A DNA stretch of 64,000 nucleotides from Pseudomonadota bacterium (GTDB lineage Bacteria; Pseudomonadota; Gammaproteobacteria; Burkholderiales; Burkholderiaceae_C). Made by a program: the position numbers and the translations under genes. The notes under the pieces are model-generated. The model did no database searches. It was not told the origin of the DNA and saw only the letters and a list, made by a program, of their open reading frames with translations. How positions within the stretch are numbered: position 1 is the stretch's first letter; the number at the start of each line of letters is the position of its first letter. The DNA lies in assembly GCA_963205115.1 (NCBI GenBank), contig CAUJHV010000021.1:62001-126000 (forward strand). Direction: 5' to 3'. Shown one piece after another: positions 17,497 to 25,430 of this stretch.

Positions 17497-20260
17497 TCTG
17501 CGACGAGGGAATGTGACAGCGATTCGTCTGGACGAAGTGCAGGCCGCCGTATCCCGGCGCAGGCCCGCGCGCGCGCGGCTGACGGCCTGGGCGGCCGGCC
17601 TGCTGGGCAGCATGGCCGCGTGGGCCGCGGGCCCCGGCCCGCTGCACGTGCCGTCGCCCGACTGGCGCGACCAGGTCATCTATTTCGTGATGACCGACCG
17701 CTTCGACGACGGCGACCCGCGCAACAACGACCAGGGCGCCGGCGAATACGACCCGCGACGCGAATCGCACTACAGCGGCGGGGACCTGGCCGGTCTGCGC
17801 CGCCGCCTGGACTACATCCGCGGCCTGGGCGCGACGGCCGTGTGGATCACGCCGCCGGTGGCCAACCAGTGGCTCGACGCCGGCGGCACGGGCACGGGAT
17901 ACCACGGCTACTGGGCCGAACACTTCGCGCGTGTCGACCGCCACCTGGGCACGCTGGCCGACCTGCAGGGCCTCTCACGCGACCTGCACGGCCGTGGCAT
18001 GTACCTGGTGCAGGACATCGTGCTGAACCACACCGGCAACTTCTTCGAGTACGCCGGCGGCTGGGACCCGCGGGACCCCACGCGCTTCTACGTGCCCCAG
18101 GCCGGCGCGCGGCCGGGCCCGCGGCCCTCGCAGCCGCCCTTCGACATGAACGACCCGCGACGCGTGCGCGACCGCCGCGCCGGCATCTACCACTGGACGC
18201 CGGCCGTGCGCGACTACAACGACCCCGATCAGGAGGCGCGCTTCCAGATGTCCGGACTGGACGACCTGGCCACCGAAAACCCGCTTGTGCGCCGCGCGCT
18301 GCGGGCGAGCTACGGCCACTGGATCCGCCAGGCCGGCGTGGACGCCTTCCGTGTCGACACGCTGTTCTACGTGCCGCCGCCGGACGTGGCCGACTTCCTG
18401 CACGCGAAGGACCGGCGCGCGCCTGGCATCCTGCCCGTGGCGCGGCAGACGGGGCGGCGCGACTTCCTCGTCTTCGGCGAAGGCTTCGCCATCGACAAGC
18501 CGTTTGCCGACGCGCAGTCGCGCAAGATCGAGGGCTACATGGGCCCGCCCGCGCAGATGCCGGGCATGCTCAACTTTCCACTTTATGGCAGCCTGGGCGA
18601 CGTGCTGGCCCGTGGCGCGCCGACCGCGCAACTGGGCTGGCGCATCGAACGCATGATGCGGCTGCACGCGCGGCCGCACCGCATGCCCAGCTTCATCGAC
18701 AACCACGATGTCGACCGCTTCCGCGCCGGCGCGTCGGAAGCCGCGCTGCGCCAGGCGCTGCTGGCGCTGTTCACGTTGCCGGGCATTCCGGTGGTCTATT
18801 ACGGCACCGAGCAGGGATTCACGCAGCCACGCGCGTCGATGTTTGCCGCGGGCTGGGGCGCCGGCGGCCGCGACCACTTCGATACGCGATCGCCGCTGTA
18901 CCGCCTGATCGCGTCGCTGAGCAGCCTGCGGCGCAGCGACCCGGTCTTCACGCGCGGCACGCCACGGGTCATCGCGCAGACCGATGCCGGCCCTGGCGTG
19001 CTGGCCTGGCGCATGGACGCGCCGGGGCGGCCCAGCGCCTTCGTGGTGCTCAATACCGCCGACGAGCCTGCCTTGCTGGACAAGCTGCCGCTCGATCTGC
19101 CGCCGGGCACGCGCCTGGTGGCGCGCTTCGGTGCCGACGACCTGCCGCGCGAATGGCGGGTCCCGGCCGACGGCCGGCTGACGATGGCGCTGCCGCCTCG
19201 CGCGGCCGTGGTGTGGCAGGCCGACAGCCCGTTCGATCGCCCGACAGCGAGCCCGGGCGTGAAGGCGGCCGAGCCGACATCCGCTGCAACCGCAACCGCA
19301 TCCGCAACCGCATCCGCATCCGCAACCGCATCCGCATCCGCATCCGCATCCGCATCCGCGCCCGCGCCGACGCTGGACCCGATCGCGCCGCAGGTCGCGG
19401 GCGATGTCGAGGCCAGCGGCCACGCCCCGCATCCCGGCCCGGTGCAGCTGGTGCTCGATGGTCGCCTGTCCTCGGCGCAGACCGTGCAGCCCGACGCGCA
19501 GGGCCGGTGGACCGCGCGCGTGGCCACGGCGGACCTGGTCGATCCGGCCGTCACGCACACACTGGTCGCGTGGCAGCCGTCGACCGGCACGGCCTCCGTC
19601 ACGGCGCGCTTCCGCGTCGAACGCCGCTGGAATACCGTGGCCGACATCGATGACCCGGCCGGCGACGACCACGGGCCTGACGGCCGCTACCGCTACCCGA
19701 CCGACCCCAGCTATGCGCCCGCGCGCAGCATGGACCTGCGCCACCTGCGCGTGCAGACCTCGGGCGGCGCACTGCGCCTGGACATCACGATGGCCGGCCT
19801 GCTGCGCAGCTGGAACCCGCCCAATGGCTTCGACCACCTGGCGCTGACCGTCTTCGTCGAACTGCCCGGCCAGCCGTCGCCCGGCGCGCGCGTGATGCCG
19901 CTGCAGCAGGCCGAACTGCCCGGTGGCATGCGCTGGCACCGCCGCGTGCGCGTGAACGGCTGGACGAATGCCGCCTTCAGCGATGCCGGCGCCAGCGCCA
20001 CGCAGGAAGGCACGCCGGTCACGCCCGGTGCGCGGCTGGAGGTGGACCCCGCGACGCAGACGATCCGGCTGCTGCTGCCCGCGGCGCTGCTGGGCGGACT
20101 GCCTTCGCTCTCCGGTGCGCGCATCCACGTGAACACCTGGGATTACGACGCCGGCTACCGCGCCTTGTCGCGCGAGCCTCAGCCGCACGCCATCCATGGT
20201 GGCGATCCGGACCGCGGCGCGCGCGTGATGGACGACAGCCCGGTCGTCGTGCTGCCCTGA
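17486..20260 (+). CDS. Exported GH13 alpha-amylase with glucodextranase-type C-terminal module
   Basis: 924 aa from GTG 17486, preceded by GGGGAGG; GTG at 17513 or 17539 are alternatives and the last would give a shorter signal peptide. After a hydrophobic export segment comes a GH13 catalytic barrel with all four regions: DIVLNHTG, DAFRVDTLF (nucleophile Asp 291), VFGEGF (acid/base Glu 332) and FIDNHD (Asp 408). An Ala/Ser/Thr dipeptide-repeat linker (about 600-630) leads to an Ig-like segment and a C-terminal module (DPAGDDHGPDGRYRYPTDP) resembling the glucodextranase C-terminal binding domain. It should release maltodextrins outside the cytoplasm for the adjacent receptor and MalEFG. Confidence 0.88.
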   Translation: MQLHLRRGNVTAIRLDEVQAAVSRRRPARARLTAWAAGLLGSMAAWAAGPGPLHVPSPDWRDQVIYFVMTDRFDDGDPRNNDQGAGEYDPRRESHYSGGDLAGLRRRLDYIRGLGATAVWITPPVANQWLDAGGTGTGYHGYWAEHFARVDRHLGTLADLQGLSRDLHGRGMYLVQDIVLNHTGNFFEYAGGWDPRDPTRFYVPQAGARPGPRPSQPPFDMNDPRRVRDRRAGIYHWTPAVRDYNDPDQEARFQMSGLDDLATENPLVRRALRASYGHWIRQAGVDAFRVDTLFYVPPPDVADFLHAKDRRAPGILPVARQTGRRDFLVFGEGFAIDKPFADAQSRKIEGYMGPPAQMPGMLNFPLYGSLGDVLARGAPTAQLGWRIERMMRLHARPHRMPSFIDNHDVDRFRAGASEAALRQALLALFTLPGIPVVYYGTEQGFTQPRASMFAAGWGAGGRDHFDTRSPLYRLIASLSSLRRSDPVFTRGTPRVIAQTDAGPGVLAWRMDAPGRPSAFVVLNTADEPALLDKLPLDLPPGTRLVARFGADDLPREWRVPADGRLTMALPPRAAVVWQADSPFDRPTASPGVKAAEPTSAATATASATASASATASASASASASAPAPTLDPIAPQVAGDVEASGHAPHPGPVQLVLDGRLSSAQTVQPDAQGRWTARVATADLVDPAVTHTLVAWQPSTGTASVTARFRVERRWNTVADIDDPAGDDHGPDGRYRYPTDPSYAPARSMDLRHLRVQTSGGALRLDITMAGLLRSWNPPNGFDHLALTVFVELPGQPSPGARVMPLQQAELPGGMRWHRRVRVNGWTNAAFSDAGASATQEGTPVTPGARLEVDPATQTIRLLLPAALLGGLPSLSGARIHVNTWDYDAGYRALSREPQPHAIHGGDPDRGARVMDDSPVVVLP
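19279..19370 (+). repeat. Hexanucleotide tandem repeat (GCATCC/GCAACC)n inside the amylase gene
   Basis: About a dozen imperfect copies of CGCATC or CGCAAC encode an (Ala-Ser/Thr)n linker. Copy-number change by whole units would keep the reading frame and alter only linker length. A similar device occurs in the GH94 gene at 23436-23482. Confidence 0.85.
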
Positions 20261-21627
20261 TGGCTGCGGCGCACGCCTCGCACGCGGCCACACCGCCGCC
20301 GCGCCTGCTGCACATCGCCGGGCCGATGTTCGTCGAGCTGGTGCTGGGCATCGGCGTGGGCGTGATCGGCACCGTGCTCGCCGCGCGGCTGTCCGACACC
20401 CACGGCGCGGCCTATGCGATGGCGAACCAGGTGCTGGCGATGCTGTTTGTCGTCTTCCGCATCGTCGGCGCGGGGGTCAGCGTGGTGGTGGCGCAAAGCC
20501 TGGGGGGCGGACGGCGCGAGACCGCGGCCGCGGTGGCGCGCGGCACGCTGGGCGCCAGCACCTGGATGGGCGGCGCCACGGCGGCGCTGGCGGTCATCGG
20601 GGCCGACACGCTCTTGCGTGTGTTGAACGCCCCGGCCGATGTGCTGGCGCATGCCGCGCCCTTTCTGGTGGCGCTGGCGCCGTCCCTGATGCTGGACGCG
20701 TGGAATGCCAGCATGGCCAGCGTCATGCGCGCCTACCTGCGCGTGCGCGAGACGCTGGCGGTGATCGTCACCATGCACCTGGTCCTGCTGGCCGGCGCGC
20801 TGCTGCTCATGCCGCTGTGGGGGCTGGCGGGATTTGCGGTGGCACTGGCGATCAGCCGCGGCCTGGGCCTGCTGCTGCACCTGCTGCTGTGGCGCTGGCG
20901 GCTGGATCTGCGGCCGCGGGCCGCGGACTGGTGGCGCTGGCCCCATGGCGTGCTGGCGCCGGTGCTGCGCATCGGCCTGCCCGGTGCCGCCGAGAACATC
21001 GCCTGGCGGCTGGCCTTCATGGCCAGCGTGGCCGTCGTCGGCCAGATGGGCGCCACGGCGCTGGCCACGCAGGCCTATGTGCTGCAGGTCAACCACCTGG
21101 TGATGCTGTTCGGCGTGGCCACCGGGCTGTCGGTGGAGATCGTCGTGGGCCACCTGGTCGGCGCCGGACGCCTGCACCACGCACACCGCCTGGTGCGCCG
21201 GGCGCTGGGGCTGGGCCTGGCGGTGAGCACGGGAGCGGCGCTGCTGACCGCGCTGGCCGGCCCCTGGCTGATGGCGCGCTTCACGGCCGATGCCTCGATC
21301 ATCGCTGGCGGCGCGCTGCTGATGCTCTGGAACCTGCTGCTGGAACCCGGCCGCACCTTCAACCTCGTGGTGATCAATGCGCTGCGCGCCACGGGCGACG
21401 CGCGCTACCCGGTGCAGGTGGGCGCGGCGTCGATGGTGATCGTCCTGGCCGGCGGCAGCTGGTTCCTGGGCCTGCACCTGGGCTGGGGCTTGCCGGGCGT
21501 GTGGATCGCCTATGCCGCCGACGAGTGGCTGCGCGGCCTGCTGATGTGGCGCCGCTGGGTCACGCAGGGCTGGGTGCCGCATGCGCGTGCGGCGCACCGG
21601 CATCTGCGGCGACTGCACGAAGTCTGA
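20260..21627 (+). CDS. MATE-family multidrug/metabolite efflux transporter
   Basis: 455 aa, 12 hydrophobic segments in two similar halves, as in MATE proteins: AGPMFVELVLGIGVGVIGTVLA and VFRIVGAGVSVVVAQSLGGG in the first half, IGLPGAAENIAWRLAFMASVAVVG in the second. The ATG shares its A with the TGA stop of the amylase (TGATG), so it is translationally coupled. The substrate is unknown; coupling suggests a role tied to alpha-glucan growth, but this is inference. Confidence 0.85.
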   Translation: MAAAHASHAATPPPRLLHIAGPMFVELVLGIGVGVIGTVLAARLSDTHGAAYAMANQVLAMLFVVFRIVGAGVSVVVAQSLGGGRRETAAAVARGTLGASTWMGGATAALAVIGADTLLRVLNAPADVLAHAAPFLVALAPSLMLDAWNASMASVMRAYLRVRETLAVIVTMHLVLLAGALLLMPLWGLAGFAVALAISRGLGLLLHLLLWRWRLDLRPRAADWWRWPHGVLAPVLRIGLPGAAENIAWRLAFMASVAVVGQMGATALATQAYVLQVNHLVMLFGVATGLSVEIVVGHLVGAGRLHHAHRLVRRALGLGLAVSTGAALLTALAGPWLMARFTADASIIAGGALLMLWNLLLEPGRTFNLVVINALRATGDARYPVQVGAASMVIVLAGGSWFLGLHLGWGLPGVWIAYAADEWLRGLLMWRRWVTQGWVPHARAAHRHLRRLHEV

Positions 21628-21787
21628 AGCTGTGAACGAACCCAACACACCCGCTCTTGACCCGCAAATGGGCCAGCTCGGCGTTGCAAATGCTCGCCGT
21701 AGCCCGAGCTACGGCTGTGCTTTGCGCCTTGATCTGGCCCGTTTGCGGGCCCTGCTCGGGCGCGCTGGGTTCATTCACAGCTTCTGA
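21625..21787. repeat. Large imperfect inverted repeat between convergent genes
   Basis: About 160 bp fold back on themselves. Outer arms GAAGCTGTGAACGAACCCA and its near-complement (21625-21643 and 21769-21787) enclose a CCGCAAATGGGCCAG arm and a central AGCC/GAGCTACGGCT stem. It occupies the whole gap between the MATE and GH94 genes. Both strands translate to similar short peptides because of the symmetry; these are not genes. It could act as a bidirectional terminator or be a non-autonomous repeat element. Confidence 0.75.
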
Positions 21788-21827
21788 GCGCCTGTGAGGC
21801 CTGCCGCCACACCCGCTGGTGCGCGCA

Positions 21828-24800
21828 TCAATCGGTGTGGATCGACAGGCGCACGATGCCCTCGCGGGCACGGGCATGCAGCAGCTGCAAAGGCACGGAC
21901 AGGCCGCCCTTGCGGTAGGCATGCGGCAGCCGCTGCACCGATCCGGCCGGCAGCGGCTGGTCGTCGATCAGCAGCTCGCGCGGACCGTGGCCCTGCGGTC
22001 CGGGTCGGTACGTGACCTGCAATTGCAGGCCGTCCATCTCCACCTGCGCCTGCAGGCCGTCCAGCGTCGCCGGCATCACCGGGTCGATCACCAGCCGCGG
22101 ACCCGTGCGGCGCAACCCCAGGAAGCCGCCCACCAGCAGGCTCAGCGCCAGGCCCGGCCCGCTGGAATACACGCGCCAGCCGCCGTCCAGCGGCACGGTG
22201 CCCTCTGCAATGCGGCTGTACTGGGCCGATGCCTCGTAGCGGTCCGCAAAGGCCGCGTCCGAGCTCGAGTAGTAGCAATTGCTCTGGCGACGCGTGGCTG
22301 CGGGAACGAGCTGCTGCAGCCCGATCGGGTGGATGCGCTGCAGCGCCTCGAAGAAGCGCTGCGCCTGCCCCAGGTGCGCCAGCATCTCGGCATAGCGCAG
22401 GTGCGCATGCATGTACATCAGCCCGATCTCGCGGCCGAAGAAGGCGCTGCTTTCGGCGCGCTGGAACAGGCGCTGCGGGCCGCCGAGATAAGCCAGCGGC
22501 CGGTTGAACAGGCGTGCGCCGTCGGGCCCCATCAGGTGCTGCTCGATCAGCGCGCATTGCGCCTGCGCCTCGTCGGGCGACAGCAGGTCTTCCAGGACGG
22601 CATGCATCAGCGGCAGCAGACTGTGCTGCGCGCCGGTGCGTGCGTCGCGCGGATGCAGCAGCAATGCGGGCTCGCTGCCCGCCTCGTCGAACAGCGCATA
22701 GGCGCCGACCGTGCCGTCGCGCCACAGCAGGCGGCGGAAGTCGGCCCGCAGGCGGCCGGCCTCCTCGCGCAGCGGGCGCGCCGCGCCCACACGCCCGCAG
22801 GCCGCCAGACCCTGCGCCAGGGTCCGCAGCACCTGGTGGTGCAGCGTGACGGTCCAGCTGCTGCACAGGCGCTCGCGCAGCGTGAGGTCGGCCGGCTGCA
22901 GCGAATCGTTCCAGTCGCCGTGGCCGTAGTTGACCAGGCGCGTGCCGGGAAACTGCCGCGCACGCACGACGGCCCAGGCGCGCTGCACGTGTTGCCACAG
23001 CGGCGCGGTCTGCACGGATTCGCCCGGTCGGGCGTAGAAGGGCAGCGGCTCGTCCAGGATCGACGCGTCCTCGGTGCACACCAGGTAGCGCGCCAGGCCC
23101 AGCAGCGGCCAGAAGACGATGTCGCCGTGTGCGTCGCCGGCGCGGATGTGCTGCTCTCGCGCGAAGAACATGAACCACTGCGGCCAGTCGCCGCCGGGGT
23201 CCTGCGCGGCAAAGACGCGGCACAGCAGGTCGCGCACCGGCTGCGGACGGTCCAGCGCCAGCAGCATTTCCAGCGGCCCCTGGCAGACGTCGCGCGTGCC
23301 CCAGCCGCCGCCGGAAAACTGCTCCAGCCCGCGCGGCGAGAGATAGTGAACCAGGGCGTTATGGGCAAACCAGGGGACGATCTGCGCGAGGCGCCGCGCG
23401 GCGTCGGCGTCTGTGCCGATGCCAGAGCTCGTGCGCGTGCTCGTGCTGGCGCTGGTGCTGGTGCTGGTGCTGGTGCTGGTGCCCGAAGCCGGCGCCGGCG
23501 TCCAGCGCGGCAGGGGCAGGGCATCGGCGGGCGGTGCCTCGGCCTCGACCAACTGGGGCACCAGGCGCAGCACGAAGCGCGTGCGGGCATCGGTGTCGAT
23601 CACCACAAACGGTTCACCCCAGCCGCCACCGTGTGCGTACAGGCGCTCGTCGCCGCCGACCTGCAGACCGGCCATGCCACCTTCGGGCCGCAGCCACAGG
23701 CCGCCCGCGGGAAAGCGCTCGGCCAGTTCGCTGCCTGCAGGCACCGGCACGAAGACGGCATCGTCGTCGAGCCGCGGCTGCAGCGGGCGCGGCGGCCAGT
23801 GGTCTTCGCCGCCCAGTGCGATGTCGTGCGTCAGCCGCCAGGCCAGAGCCGGGCCGTCCAGCACCTCCAGCGACAGGCCCATCGCCTGCGGCCCGTGTCC
23901 GGCCCAGGACATCACGCGCAGCAGGCCCGCGCCGTGGCGGTACCACCAGCAGCAGCGGTCGTCCTGCATCTCGAAGGCGGAGGGCAGGCCGAGCTGTTGC
24001 CAGGCGCCATCGCCACCCTCGACAAACACCCGCAGACCCTGGCTGCGGTAGAGGCCCAGGCCGCTGCGCACCGTGCCCAGGCAGCGGTTGATGCCCACGT
24101 GGCCCTGGGTCAGCATCGAATGGAAACTGCCGGCCATCCACACCGTCGAGGTCAGCGCGGTTTCGTCGGGCACCAGGTGATGGCCGCTGCGAAGCAGGTG
24201 GCCGTGCGGGCGTTGGACCAGCCGCTCCTTGTCGCGCAGGACCACGTGCGTGCCGTCTTCGCGGAAGAAGGCCAGCAGGCGGCCGCCGTCGTCGAACTCT
24301 TCGTGCAGGCGCGGACCGGGCCAATGCCGGGCGATCTCGTCGGGTGTCAGCGCATCGGCGCGCAGCCAGGGTGCGCGGGCGAAGAGACTGGCTTGCGTGA
24401 CTCGGCTGGCGCTGTCGCGCGTGCCGACTGGGGCGCCCTTGTCGGCGCGGGGTTGCGCATTCGCATCCACATCCGCACCAGCACCGCTACCAGCGGCCGC
24501 CGAGACTGCCAGACCCTGCGCCGTCCACGGCGCAGGCAGCGCGGCGCGTGCGAGTGCCACCTGCTCCAGATCCTGCGGCCCGCTGGCCAACGGGTGGTCG
24601 GCCTGCAGCACGAGGAAAAAGCCGCCCTGCCAGGATTGGCCGGGCGCCAGCCGCACGGGCGCCTCCTGCAGCGCGATCAGTGCATGTTCATGCTGCAGGC
24701 GCGTGCCGGGCAGGCCCTCCAGCAGCGCGGGCGGCATATCCCCGCAGCGCAGGGCCGTGCCGCACCAGGACCAGGCATCGGTGGCCAGCGAGACGGCGTG

Positions 24801-25430
24801 GCCCAGCGAACCCATCAGGCACGCAGGGTGCCGCCCGTCCACAGCCTGGTTCTGGCGAGCCGCGACCACCCAGCCGGCCTGCGCGTGCTGCAGCGGCTGC
24901 AGGTCGACGTACTGGCTGACGTAGTACTCGTTGAGCCGGATGGCGTCCCAGCGCGCGAGGCCGATGTCCTGCAGCGCCTGCAGGTCGAAGTTCTGCGCAT
25001 GCGCTGCCGTGTTGGTGATGCGCAGGTGCCAGGCCATGCAGGGCTGGTCGGCCGCGAGCTGCAGCACCTCGTCGACGACGAGGCCCTCGAATGTGCCCTG
25101 CGCGTGGAGCGCGGGCGCTGCGGGTGGCGCATCGTTCCGCGAAGCGTTCGACCCCCCAGCCTGCGCATCGGTCGTATCGATCGGCCGCAGGATGCCGCCC
25201 GGCCCCTGCAGCGCCTGCACCATGCGCACCTGCCCATCGTCGTCAAGCAGGCGCAGCCACCGGTTGGCCGGCCCGGCCTCGGCCGCGGTTCCGGGGAACA
25301 GGTTCAGCGTGACACCCTGCCAGCTGATGCGGCGCAGCCCGCCGTGCCACAGCCCCTCGACGGTCAGCCCGCAGGCGTTGCACAGTTGGCGCTGGGGTTG
25401 GGAGTTAGACGTGGACATGGGATCGGTCAT
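21828..25430 (-). CDS. GH94 oligosaccharide phosphorylase, likely 1,2-beta-oligoglucan phosphorylase
   Basis: 1200 aa, no signal peptide, so cytoplasmic. An N-terminal beta-sandwich (FEGLVVDEVLQL, MAWHLRITNTA) precedes an (alpha/alpha)6 barrel with the GH94 signature GHGDWNDSL (838-842 region; Asp 842 fits the general acid), plus YYSSSDAAFADRYEAS and FFGREIGLMYMHAHLRYAE. Cellobiose phosphorylases are about 800 aa; the 1100-1200 aa size matches known 1,2-beta-oligoglucan phosphorylases, and the operon carries a GH144-type gene. It would yield glucose 1-phosphate plus a shortened glucan. A (Thr-Ser)n linker follows the N-terminal part. The start overlaps the preceding stop as ATGA. Confidence 0.8.
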   Translation of the reverse strand: MTDPMSTSNSQPQRQLCNACGLTVEGLWHGGLRRISWQGVTLNLFPGTAAEAGPANRWLRLLDDDGQVRMVQALQGPGGILRPIDTTDAQAGGSNASRNDAPPAAPALHAQGTFEGLVVDEVLQLAADQPCMAWHLRITNTAAHAQNFDLQALQDIGLARWDAIRLNEYYVSQYVDLQPLQHAQAGWVVAARQNQAVDGRHPACLMGSLGHAVSLATDAWSWCGTALRCGDMPPALLEGLPGTRLQHEHALIALQEAPVRLAPGQSWQGGFFLVLQADHPLASGPQDLEQVALARAALPAPWTAQGLAVSAAAGSGAGADVDANAQPRADKGAPVGTRDSASRVTQASLFARAPWLRADALTPDEIARHWPGPRLHEEFDDGGRLLAFFREDGTHVVLRDKERLVQRPHGHLLRSGHHLVPDETALTSTVWMAGSFHSMLTQGHVGINRCLGTVRSGLGLYRSQGLRVFVEGGDGAWQQLGLPSAFEMQDDRCCWWYRHGAGLLRVMSWAGHGPQAMGLSLEVLDGPALAWRLTHDIALGGEDHWPPRPLQPRLDDDAVFVPVPAGSELAERFPAGGLWLRPEGGMAGLQVGGDERLYAHGGGWGEPFVVIDTDARTRFVLRLVPQLVEAEAPPADALPLPRWTPAPASGTSTSTSTSTSASTSTRTSSGIGTDADAARRLAQIVPWFAHNALVHYLSPRGLEQFSGGGWGTRDVCQGPLEMLLALDRPQPVRDLLCRVFAAQDPGGDWPQWFMFFAREQHIRAGDAHGDIVFWPLLGLARYLVCTEDASILDEPLPFYARPGESVQTAPLWQHVQRAWAVVRARQFPGTRLVNYGHGDWNDSLQPADLTLRERLCSSWTVTLHHQVLRTLAQGLAACGRVGAARPLREEAGRLRADFRRLLWRDGTVGAYALFDEAGSEPALLLHPRDARTGAQHSLLPLMHAVLEDLLSPDEAQAQCALIEQHLMGPDGARLFNRPLAYLGGPQRLFQRAESSAFFGREIGLMYMHAHLRYAEMLAHLGQAQRFFEALQRIHPIGLQQLVPAATRRQSNCYYSSSDAAFADRYEASAQYSRIAEGTVPLDGGWRVYSSGPGLALSLLVGGFLGLRRTGPRLVIDPVMPATLDGLQAQVEMDGLQLQVTYRPGPQGHGPRELLIDDQPLPAGSVQRLPHAYRKGGLSVPLQLLHARAREGIVRLSIHTD
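23436..23482 (-). repeat. (CTGGTG)n tandem repeat inside the GH94 gene
   Basis: Plus-strand CTGGTG repeats about six times with two variant copies (CTCGTG, CTGGCG) before it; on the coding strand it is ACCAGC and encodes a Thr-Ser run. It separates domains of the phosphorylase, and the hexameric unit is frame-neutral. Confidence 0.8.

Noticed and set aside
21581..21922. Short open frames on both strands in the MATE/GH94 gap
   Set aside because: The two translations resemble each other only because the DNA is an inverted repeat; no ribosome site or separate family.
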